Assembly: GCF_900090315.1 (NCBI RefSeq)
Contig: NZ_FMHZ01000002.1
Coordinates: forward strand, 1,466,501 to 1,530,500
DNA from: Micromonospora citrea
GTDB taxonomy: Bacteria; Actinomycetota; Actinomycetes; Mycobacteriales; Micromonosporaceae
DNA length: 64,000 nucleotides
Direction of reading: 5' to 3'
Shown here: in pieces, positions 52,962 through 62,200 of the stretch
Position numbering within the stretch: the stretch's first letter is position 1
Layout: each line of letters starts with the position of its first letter
The notes under the pieces: model-generated
Databases searched by the model: none
What the model was told of the DNA's origin: nothing
The model's input: only the letters and a program-made list of their open reading frames with translations
Position numbers and translations under genes: made by a program

Positions 52962-55900
52962 TCAGCCGCTCGCGCTGAGCAGGTTGCCGGCGACGTACCA
53001 CCGCTCCCGGAAGTCCAGGATGATCCGGCCGGGATCACCGGCGGGGAACCGGTCGAGCCCGGCGACGGCCGTCATCCAGTCCCGCTCGCCGCCCGTCTGA
53101 CTGCCGATGCCCATGTTGTAGCCGATCCGGATGATCTCGTTCCGGGAGATCGTCGGGTTCGACGGCGCGGGGTGGGTGTTGTCCACCCGGTCGCCGAGGA
53201 ACTTCAGGTAGTAGGCGGCGGCCGTGACCGAACGCTGGATGTTGCCCAGGTCCTTCAGGTTGTGGGTGTCCCGTCGCCCGAAGTCGATCGCCCCGCCGGA
53301 ATGGGCCACCGCCCGCACGAACGCGTCCATCTGGAGGTTGGCCAGGCCCACACTGGCCACCCGGATGCTGTCATCGTCCTTCTCCGCGCAGTGGCAGTCT
53401 CCGCTCTCGGCGATCAGGACCGCGAGCAGCAGCTGCGGATCGATGCCGGCCTCGGTCGCGGACCGCTTCACGTGGTCGAGGAACTCCGGGGTGGCGTTGT
53501 CGCCGAGCCAGTTGTAGACGATCTTCTGACCGCTCCGCCGGTCGGCGCAGTCCGTCACCTGACACAGGTTGGTGGCCCGGCTCGTCGACCCGCGGGCGGC
53601 GGCGCAACTGCTCACGCCGTCCGGACAGTTGGCCCGGTTGCGGTTCACCGTCTGGTGGCCGCGACCGCCGGCACCCTTGCGGACGGGAGGGTTGTAGGAG
53701 GTGGCCGGGTTGTTGGCCCGCTTCGGCGGCCCGATGCCGCTGCTGCATTCGCCGTCCGGGCAGGAGCGGGGGACCAGCCCGTCCGGATCGCTCAACGTCA
53801 CCGGGTTGTTGTTGCCGTAGTTGTATCCGTTGATCTGCTGCGGATCCGTGATGTTGATGACCGGGTCGACGGAGAGGAAGCGGCCCAGCGCCGGGTCGTA
53901 CTCGCGGGCGCCGAGGTGGGTCAGGCCGGTGGGATCCTTGGTGCCTCCCACGAAGCCCTTGTCCAGGTTCGCCGGCCAGGCCACGGCGGCGCCCCGCTGC
54001 TCGCCGAACGGTGTCTGGCGACGGATCGCCACGGTCTGCCCCACCGCGGTGACGGCGGCCTGGGTGGTGCCGTGGTGGTCACCGGCGAGCCAGGTCACTC
54101 CGTTCGGGCTGCGCGTGGCCACCGGTTGCCCCGCGTGCGTGTAGTACCGGGTCGCCGTCGCGCCGCCCCCGGTGACCCGGATCTCCTGGCCGGGCAGGTA
54201 CAGCGTCCGGCCCGCCGGATCGCGACGGACCAGCCGGTTTCCGTCGGCGTCGTAGACGTACGACGTGGGGCCCGCCGCGTCGTCGGTGCTGGCCAGTCGG
54301 CGCTCCCGGTCCCAGACGAGGCTCTGGGCGCCGCCGGCAGGCGCCGGGCGGGTGTTGACGTTGCCGGACCCGTCGTACCCGAAGGCCGCTGTCCGGATGC
54401 CGGCCGAGTCCGCCGTACTGGTCCCGGTGACCCGGTGGCCGCCCGCCGCGATCGTGTACGTGGTGGTCCGGTCTCCGGCCGGGGTGCCGTACGCGGTCAT
54501 CGTGGTCCGGCTGCCGGCCGGGTCGTAGCCGTAGGCGTGCCGGTACGCGGCCGGCCCACCCAGTGCCACCGCCGGCCCGGCGGCACAGTTCCCGTCGGCC
54601 GGCGTCCACGCGTCGGTCAGCCGCTGGGCATGGTCGACCGCGAAGCACTGCCGGTCGTCGCTGGTGTCGTCCGTGATCGAGGTGACGTTGCCCGCCGGGT
54701 CGTAGCCGTACCGCAGGTCGGACACGTCGGTGGCGACGCCGGCCGTGGGCCGCTGCCGGGTGGTCCAGATCTGCGCCAGCCGTCGGGTGTCCGTGGCGTA
54801 GGTGCGGGTGATGTCCACCAGGTCACCGTCGTTGTGCCGCAGGTGCAGCGCGCCGAGTTCGGAGAAGCTGGTGTAGTCGGTGCCGGTGACGTAGGTGCCG
54901 CCGAGCGACGTCTTCAGCGCCGACGGTCGGCCGAGGCCGTCGTACTCGTGGGTGAGCGTCTCCATCGGCAGTCCGCCCGCCGCCGGGAGGCGGACCGTCC
55001 TCGGAGAGCCGTCCTCCGGGTGGTAACCGTGGACGTACTCGTAGCTCGTCTGGCCGGTCACCCCGGCCGGTACCGTGTACCGGACGGCGGTCGGCTGGTA
55101 GCCGACGGTGTAGCCGCGGATCTCGCGGGTGTACGCCTCAGTGCCGACGTACCGGGTGCTGCGGCCGAGCTGGCCCCGCACCGTGGTGCCGGCCACCTCG
55201 TCCCAGACCCATTCGGCCCGCTTCGGCCCGGTCACCGAATCGTCTCGCGTCGACGTCTTGCGACCCAGCAGGTCGTACGTGTGGGCGATCGTCTGCCCCT
55301 CGGCGTCGGTCTGCGTGACGAGGTCGCCGGAGTCGGCATGGCTACTGATCACCGTGCCGAGGTCGGGGTCGACGGTCTTCACCGTCCGGCCGCGCAGGTC
55401 GTACCCGTACGACCACGTCGCCCCGACCGCGTCGGTCACCCGAACGAGCTGCCCCTTGGCGTCATGGTGGTAGGTCGTCCTGTCGAACCCACCGCCCCCG
55501 CCGGCCGGCTGCCCCGCCCGGTACTGGCGCAGCTCGACCACCCGTCCGGCGGCGTCGCGCAAGGTCGAGGTGACCGCGCCGCCCACCGGCGGAGTGGTGT
55601 CGACCCGGTCACCGCCATAGCCGTACCGGGTCTGCGCGACGACCGTGCCGCCAGGGCTGTGCGCCGGGACGTCGCGCAGGTGCGTCTCGGCCGCCGTGCG
55701 GCCGGCGCCGTCGTACCGGGTCGTCCGGGCCGACGGCACCGTGCCCGGCACGGTGAACAGCACCCCGCTGAGCGTGTGGTCGGCGGGCACGTACGGGTCG
55801 AGGACCCGGGAGACCCGGCCGGCCGTGTCGTAGAACGTGTCGGTGATGACCGCGCCGGCGCCGCCGGCACCGTCGGGCGCCTGCGTCTGACGTACGCGGG

Positions 55901-58900
55901 ACAGGTTGTCGTGGATGGTGTGGCTGGTCAGGTAGCCACCGCCGGGCTTGAGCCGGCGGGTCGTCACCGTGCTGCCCAGGTTGTCGTTGCGGACCTGGTA
56001 GTCGTACTCGATGCTGGCGTCCCGCGGCCAACTCACCCGGTCCCGGCCGGGCAGCCACACCGAGGTCAGCCGGCCCAGCGGGTCGTAGGCCAACTCGGTC
56101 ACCCGGTCGTTGGCGTCGACGAGGCGCACCGGCTGCCCCCAGGCGGGGGCCAGGGTGGTGGCGGTGGTCCACCCGAGGGCGTTGGTCGCCGTCACGCCCG
56201 TCACCGGTCCGCCACCGACCGGGGTGTACGTCGTGGTCGTGGTCGCCCCCCGCACGTCCGTGCTGGCCGTCACCCGGCCGTACGCGTCGTGTGTGAACTG
56301 CTGCTCGGTGACGTACGCCTTCCGGCTGTCGTCGTCGTGGTACGTCTTCAGCGTCTCCACCCTGGACACCAGCCCCCGGGTGGGGACGGCGTCCCAGCCC
56401 GCCCCGTCGTACGAGGTGCGGACGTCGCCGACCACCTGGGCGTCGGTCAGCCCACCGGCCTGTTGGCGGGCGCAGTCCACGGCGAAGGTGCGCTGCCGGG
56501 CCACCCGGTCGACGATCCACGCCTCGGTGTTGCGGCGGTACGTGGTGAGCACACACCGCTGGTCGTCGTCGCGGGCCTCGTCGCCCTGGTCGTCGACCCG
56601 GTCCGGCATGCCGTACTCGTCGTAGCCGGTGGTGACCCTGGTGGTCCGGTGACCGCGACCGCCGTCCAGGGCGGTACGGGTGTGCTGGGCACCGGGACCC
56701 ACCATCCGGGCGTGCACGGTCACCCCGTCCAGGGTGCGCGACGCCGTCGGCGCCGACCGCCACGGCACGGTGACGTTGGCCGACACCTCCGCCTCCCCGT
56801 CGTACGTGACGGCCTCCCGGACCATCCCGGCGAACTCGTCCTCGTCGGCCACCGCCGGTACGTCGCCGACGGCGACGGCCGGCAGGGTCACCTGGCGCGT
56901 GCCGGTCGGCAGCTTGTCCCCGTGCATGCCGCGGAAGAACCGGGTCCGGGTGACGGTCTGCTCCCCCGCGTCGCCGGTGGTGGTGACCACCTCCCCGTAG
57001 CCCCGCCACACCGACCAGGTCTTGAACTCCGCCTTGACCAGGCCGTCCTCGTCGGTGAAGTGCCACGCCGGGGCGTCCTGGTAGGCGTACCGGACGCGGG
57101 TCCGGGGTGAACCGCCGGTCAACTCCGCCTGTCCGACCTCGGTGACCACGTACTTGTGGAAGAAGTCGTCGATCGGCGCGGTGTTCCCCTCCGGCCGCCA
57201 CCTGACCGGATAGCAGCGCAACGCGTTGAGGTGCAGGTTGTTCCGGTCCGGCACGCGGGTGCCGGCGACGCAGTCCGCTGGGGAGTACGTGACGTCGGTG
57301 ACGCCGCCGGTCTCCGACCGCACGGTCTTGATCCGGAACCGGCGCATCGCCGGGTACTGGTCGTTGTTGGTGTCGACCCGGTTAGTCAACGCCGTACCGG
57401 CGAACTCCACGTCGGGCAGGGCGACCGTGCCGTCCCCCGCCTCGCCGGTGTGCGAGATCCTCGCCAGCCACAGCACCGGGCCCACGCTGTCGGTCGGGTC
57501 CGGGAACGCGTGCGTGAACGTCCACGACTCGACCTCGTCGTAGCCGGCGCCGTCGCGGATCCAGGTGGTCACCGCGCTGAGCCGCTTCTTGGTCCAGAAG
57601 GTGGGCGCCACCTGGGCGAACCCGCAGGGGCTCGCGGCGCACTCCCGGTCCTTGGGCAGGTCCGGCCAGTTCGCCGGGTTGCCGCAGTCGACGAGGCACC
57701 GGTCCGCCGTCGCGAAGGTCACCCTCATCGGCGCGGGGTCGGCCGAGTCGGTCCGGGTGCCGTACTCGATGACCTCGGGATGCCCGGCACGGTCGTACGG
57801 CGCGGCGTCGGTCAGCACGGCGTTGCGGGCGTACCGGTTGGTCTCCTTGGCGTACCCGATCCGCATGGTGTTGCCGTGCCGGTCCACCACGTGGTCGAGC
57901 TGCCAGCGGTAGCCCTGCTGACAGTTGGACGCGGCGAACGTTCCCCGCGCGCAGGGTTCGCCGGAGTGGTTGCCGAACACCGGCACGGTCAGGGTCGCCT
58001 GCGACCCGGCCCGTCCCCCGTACCAGTACGTGGTGCCGTCAGTGGTGGTGACCAGCCACCACTCCCCGTTGTCGTCGCCGTTCGCCGCGCCGGTCCGGCG
58101 CTCGATCCGGGTGCCGTCGTCGACCCGCAGCCGCCACCGGTCGGCACCCGACCCGTCCCGGATCAGCTCGCCGGCGTGTCCCGGCATGGTGAGCACCGCG
58201 TTGTCGGTCCGCCAGCACAGGTCGCCCCTGCGCTCCGTGTTGGTGGCGCCGCCTCCCATGTCGTCGGCACACGGCACGTAGCGCCGCTCGACGAAGCCGG
58301 GGTGCCAGTCGAACCCCTCGCCCAACCAGGACGGCTGGTTGTTACCGGCCGCCATCCGGCCGTCCACGCCGGCCGAGGAGTAGTTCAGCGTGATCTCGGG
58401 TGCCGGCCCGTTCAGCGCCGGCGGCGTCCGCAGGGGATAGCTCCACGAGAAGCCGCCGGAGTTGCCGCCCGCGTTCCAGGTGGCCGACGGGGACAGCGAC
58501 GTGGCCGCGAAGTCCCCGGCCGCGCCCGAGGCGTCCGCCGCCAGCGCGACCAGCGCGCCGCTCGGGGCCGTCCCCGTCACGGCGCCGGGCACCTCCACCC
58601 GCGCGCTCACCGTGGCCTTCGCGGCGTCGATCCGCGACGGCAGTGGTGTGGCCCGGCAGTCGGAGGGCCGCCCGGTCAGGCAGTCCTCGGTGAGCGACCA
58701 CAGCCGCAGGCGACTCGCCCAGTCCCCGCCGTAGGCCGTCCGGAACCGGCCCGCGTCGATCGTCACCCGGGCCGGTGCCCCGGCCCGCGTCCCGTCGGTC
58801 CGGTCCATTCGCAGCACGACCCGGTCGCGGCCCACCTGCCGGACCCGTACCCGGCGCAGCGACTCCCTCCCGTCGGGCATTCCCTCGATCCACACCGGCA

Positions 58901-59228
58901 GGTCGCCGGCCCGCACCGGCGCGGCCGGCCCGGCCGCCGCCGTGCCCGCCGGCCGGGCCGCGGGCACCGTCACCTCCGCCGTGGCCTGGGCCGGCCAGAC
59001 TGGCGGGGTCGCCCGCCAGTCGGGTGCGGTGGTCAGCGGCGCGACCGGCGTGGGGACGGCCCGCCGCCCGGCGACCGTCGGTTCCCGCTGCGCCGACCCG
59101 TGCGCCTGCGCACCGCCCGGACGTTCGGCGGCCGCGGCCGTGCCGGGCACACCCGTCAGTACCGTCGTGGCCAGCGCCATGATCAGCAAGTACGCCGACC
59201 CCACTCGCCAGCGTGTGCTGCCAGTCAA
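52962..59228 (-). CDS. Secreted RHS-repeat polymorphic-toxin-like protein with C-terminal lysozyme-like (SLT) domain
   Basis: 2088 residues from an unusual TTG start, supported by AAGGGGAG just upstream and a good signal peptide directly after it (TRWRVGSAYLLIMALATTVL). A SpvB/TcdB-like N-terminal part (ITLNYSSAGVDGRMAAGNNQ, WLGEGFDWHPG) precedes many RHS/YD repeats (YDAYGR-, YDPLGRL-, YDLLGRK-type). The RHS core ends in YDPALGRFLSVDP and DPDGL at about 1815. The remaining 270 residues contain LLAVLIAESG, VGLANLQMD and IRIGYNMG, the Glu and helix pattern of SLT-type transglycosylases. It probably cuts cell-wall glycan of a competitor or acts in its own wall. No immunity gene is evident. It follows the LamG gene by 28 bases. 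Confidence 0.88.
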   Translation of the reverse strand: MTGSTRWRVGSAYLLIMALATTVLTGVPGTAAAAERPGGAQAHGSAQREPTVAGRRAVPTPVAPLTTAPDWRATPPVWPAQATAEVTVPAARPAGTAAAGPAAPVRAGDLPVWIEGMPDGRESLRRVRVRQVGRDRVVLRMDRTDGTRAGAPARVTIDAGRFRTAYGGDWASRLRLWSLTEDCLTGRPSDCRATPLPSRIDAAKATVSARVEVPGAVTGTAPSGALVALAADASGAAGDFAATSLSPSATWNAGGNSGGFSWSYPLRTPPALNGPAPEITLNYSSAGVDGRMAAGNNQPSWLGEGFDWHPGFVERRYVPCADDMGGGATNTERRGDLCWRTDNAVLTMPGHAGELIRDGSGADRWRLRVDDGTRIERRTGAANGDDNGEWWLVTTTDGTTYWYGGRAGSQATLTVPVFGNHSGEPCARGTFAASNCQQGYRWQLDHVVDRHGNTMRIGYAKETNRYARNAVLTDAAPYDRAGHPEVIEYGTRTDSADPAPMRVTFATADRCLVDCGNPANWPDLPKDRECAASPCGFAQVAPTFWTKKRLSAVTTWIRDGAGYDEVESWTFTHAFPDPTDSVGPVLWLARISHTGEAGDGTVALPDVEFAGTALTNRVDTNNDQYPAMRRFRIKTVRSETGGVTDVTYSPADCVAGTRVPDRNNLHLNALRCYPVRWRPEGNTAPIDDFFHKYVVTEVGQAELTGGSPRTRVRYAYQDAPAWHFTDEDGLVKAEFKTWSVWRGYGEVVTTTGDAGEQTVTRTRFFRGMHGDKLPTGTRQVTLPAVAVGDVPAVADEDEFAGMVREAVTYDGEAEVSANVTVPWRSAPTASRTLDGVTVHARMVGPGAQHTRTALDGGRGHRTTRVTTGYDEYGMPDRVDDQGDEARDDDQRCVLTTYRRNTEAWIVDRVARQRTFAVDCARQQAGGLTDAQVVGDVRTSYDGAGWDAVPTRGLVSRVETLKTYHDDDSRKAYVTEQQFTHDAYGRVTASTDVRGATTTTTYTPVGGGPVTGVTATNALGWTTATTLAPAWGQPVRLVDANDRVTELAYDPLGRLTSVWLPGRDRVSWPRDASIEYDYQVRNDNLGSTVTTRRLKPGGGYLTSHTIHDNLSRVRQTQAPDGAGGAGAVITDTFYDTAGRVSRVLDPYVPADHTLSGVLFTVPGTVPSARTTRYDGAGRTAAETHLRDVPAHSPGGTVVAQTRYGYGGDRVDTTPPVGGAVTSTLRDAAGRVVELRQYRAGQPAGGGGGFDRTTYHHDAKGQLVRVTDAVGATWSYGYDLRGRTVKTVDPDLGTVISSHADSGDLVTQTDAEGQTIAHTYDLLGRKTSTRDDSVTGPKRAEWVWDEVAGTTVRGQLGRSTRYVGTEAYTREIRGYTVGYQPTAVRYTVPAGVTGQTSYEYVHGYHPEDGSPRTVRLPAAGGLPMETLTHEYDGLGRPSALKTSLGGTYVTGTDYTSFSELGALHLRHNDGDLVDITRTYATDTRRLAQIWTTRQRPTAGVATDVSDLRYGYDPAGNVTSITDDTSDDRQCFAVDHAQRLTDAWTPADGNCAAGPAVALGGPAAYRHAYGYDPAGSRTTMTAYGTPAGDRTTTYTIAAGGHRVTGTSTADSAGIRTAAFGYDGSGNVNTRPAPAGGAQSLVWDRERRLASTDDAAGPTSYVYDADGNRLVRRDPAGRTLYLPGQEIRVTGGGATATRYYTHAGQPVATRSPNGVTWLAGDHHGTTQAAVTAVGQTVAIRRQTPFGEQRGAAVAWPANLDKGFVGGTKDPTGLTHLGAREYDPALGRFLSVDPVINITDPQQINGYNYGNNNPVTLSDPDGLVPRSCPDGECSSGIGPPKRANNPATSYNPPVRKGAGGRGHQTVNRNRANCPDGVSSCAAARGSTSRATNLCQVTDCADRRSGQKIVYNWLGDNATPEFLDHVKRSATEAGIDPQLLLAVLIAESGDCHCAEKDDDSIRVASVGLANLQMDAFVRAVAHSGGAIDFGRRDTHNLKDLGNIQRSVTAAAYYLKFLGDRVDNTHPAPSNPTISRNEIIRIGYNMGIGSQTGGERDWMTAVAGLDRFPAGDPGRIILDFRERWYVAGNLLSASG

Positions 59229-59256
59229 TGGACTCCCCTTCGTCGTGTGCGAGCCG

Positions 59257-62200
59257 TCACTTGGCCCAGATGACCCGGCCGTCGAGGGCGTAGAGGACGA
59301 GGTTGCCGTCGTTCTGCACGGCGAGCAGTCGGGCGTCGGTCCCGTGCGTTCGCGTCGACCAGAGCGCGGCCCCGTCGGCGCCGTAGACCACCAGGTTGCC
59401 GTCGGTCTGCATCTGCACGAAGGCGCCGGGGTTGCCCTGGGTGTTCGAGGCCCAGACGGCGACGCCCTCCTCGTACTGCACCAGGTTGCCGTCGCCCTGC
59501 ATGATCAGCCGGTGGTTGTCCAGCCGGGACCACAGGTACTGACCGGCGGTGAGCCGCTGCCCGACCGTCAACGTGTCGGTGCCGTGGAACAACCGGGTGG
59601 GGTCCGGGACCACGCCCTGGAACGCCCGCACCTCGTCGACGTCGCCGCGGACGAAGGTTCCCGAACCCGACGTGCCGATCACCAACGGGCCGGTGGCGTC
59701 CCACGGCCGCCATGCCGCGTTCATCGCCGCGGTCGCCCGAGCGGCGCCGTCCACGTACAACCGCAGTTCCCCCCGCTGCGCGTCGAACACGCCGACCAGG
59801 TGGTGCCAGCCGGTCGGGCTGGTCGCCGGGGTGGTCGCGTACGTGCCGTGGGCCGCCTCGGTGGCGGAGGCCTGCATCGCGAACAGCCACTCGCCGCCGT
59901 TCGCCGCCCCGTACTGCAGGTAGAAGCCCGGGTACGCACCGGCGCTGCGTTGCGAGACGAAGGTCTGCGAGACGGTGCTGTCCGACATTCGGACCCACGC
60001 CGACACGGTGAACGACTGGTCCGTGCGCAGCACCTGCCGGTCGGTCGTGGCATGGTCGTCGACCCCGTCGAGCCGCAGGCCGGCGCCGGTGTGCCCGGCC
60101 CCGCTCGCCGGGATCTGCATCCCCCCGTGGAAGTTCAGGTCGTGGGCGAGCTCCGACGAGTCGTACGCCGGCCCCTGACCGACCTGCTCGAAGTGCCAGT
60201 CGCCGACCCGACCGGTGGTCAGGGGCTCGACGAGTTCGACCACCTCGGAGGTGGTGATCAGCCGGTTCCACACCCGCACGTCGGCGATCGAACCGTGGTA
60301 CGGGGCGCCGGTGCCGGACCGACCGACGAGGAACTGGCCGTTCCCGTCCCAGGTCGTCGCGCCGGTGGTCAGGCCCTCCTCCACCCCGTTGACGTACAGG
60401 CGCAGTTCCTTGGCGTCGGCGAGGTAGGTGCCGGTGAGATGGGTCCAGACGCCGATCCGCGGCGCCGACGTGGACCGGACGCTCCACCAGGCGGCCGGGT
60501 CGGCCGGGCCCGACGGCGTCAGGAAGGCCCACCGGTCCTCGTTGGCGAGGTAGCGCAGGTGGAACGCGGAGTACTGGCCGGCGCCGCCGGCCTGGGCGAC
60601 CACCGTCTGGTCGCCGGCCCCCTTCGCGCCGAGCTTGACCCAGGCCGAGACCGAGAAGCTGCGGCTGGTGTCGAGGAAGTCGGCTCGGGCGGCATGGTCG
60701 TCGACGCCGTCGAGCAGCATCGCCGACCGCGGCGCCCCGTCGTTGCCGGGCGCCAGCCGGCCGGGTGCGCCGAGGGCGGCGCCGCCGGCAACGGTCAGGC
60801 CGCGCCCGTTGCCGCTGTCGTCGGCCAGCACGGTGGCGCCGGCGTCGTCGGCGAGCTTCCAGCTCGCCACCGGGCCCGCCGGCGCGGCGACCACGAACTG
60901 GTAGGTCCGCCGGGACTCGTTGCCGGCCCGGTCGACCGCGTCGACGTACAGCGTCCGCGCGCCGCCCCAGGTCGGCGTCCAGTGCACCGTCACGGGGCCG
61001 CCCAGGGCGGCCGGGGTGGCCACCGTGGTCGGTGGGTCGGTGAAGCCCCAGCGGTACGAGGTCACGTCGGGCGAGCTGGCGAAGGTGAACCGGCCGGTCT
61101 GTCCGACCGATCCGCACGGCCCGCCGTCGCAGGCGCCGGCACCCGGCTTGTACACGTCGGCCGTCACCGTCGCGGGGGCGGGCTTGACGATGTCCACCGT
61201 GAACTCGCACACCCCGGAGTCGGCGCCGCTGACCCGACCGTCGGAGGCGTACGCCCGGTAGAGGTAGGTCCCGTCGTGGGAGAGGCCACGCGCCGCGACC
61301 GTCCAGCGGGCACCGCCCTCGCCGCCGCGTTGCCCGAGGCCCGGGTACACGGTCCAGGTCGTGGTGTCCGGCGGGGCGGCGACGATGTCGCTGGTGCCGT
61401 TGCCGTCGACGTCCGGGGTGGTCAACGCCCGGTAGTTCCACCAGCCGGCGCCGATCTGCGCGCGGGCAGCGTCCGAGTGGGACCGGCCGCCGCTGCCCGG
61501 GTACAGCCACAGCTGCCCCGACGACGGGTCGCGGGCCACGACGTCGGGCCTGCCGTCCCGGTCCCAGTCCGGGGTGCCGAAGTAGGTGTAGCCGAACCAG
61601 CCGGTGCCGATCGAGGCGCGTTCCTGCGTCGCCTGTCCCCGCCTGCTCTCTCCCGGGTACACCCACATCACGCCGCCGCTGTCGCTGGCGATGACGTCCA
61701 TGTGCCCGTCCCGGTCCCAGTCGGCGAGCCCGGCGTAGGTGAAGTCCTGCCAACCGCCGCCGAGCGGGAACCGGGCGTCGGAGAAGCCGCTGGCGGTGTC
61801 CGCCCCGGCGTACATGAACAACTCGCCGCTGGGGTTGTACCGGACGACCACGTCGAGGAACCCGTCCCCGTCCCAGTCGGCGACCCCGGCGACCTGCCAG
61901 GCCCAGCCGTGCCAGCCGGAGCCGATCTGCCGGCGCGACTGCAACCCGGTGCCCCCGGGCAGGCCGGGCCAGACGTACAGGTAGCCGTCACCGTCACGAC
62001 CGAGCACGTCCGGCACGCCGTCGCGGGTCCAGTCCGCCGTGGCCACGAACTCGTCGCCCTGGTCCAGCGCCCCGGCCGGCAGGGTCACCTGCGCGGTCGT
62101 CCCCGAAGGCACGCCGTCCTGGGCGGTCTCCGACTCCGGCCCCTGCGAGGCGTCGGACCGGATGCGCTTGCGCTTGACGACGGTCCGCAGCGAGTTGCCG

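Noticed and set aside
52905..57110. Long plus-strand open frame opposite the RHS gene
   Set aside because: The translation is Val/Arg/Gly-rich with no domain, whereas the minus strand reads as perfect RHS repeats with a signal peptide.
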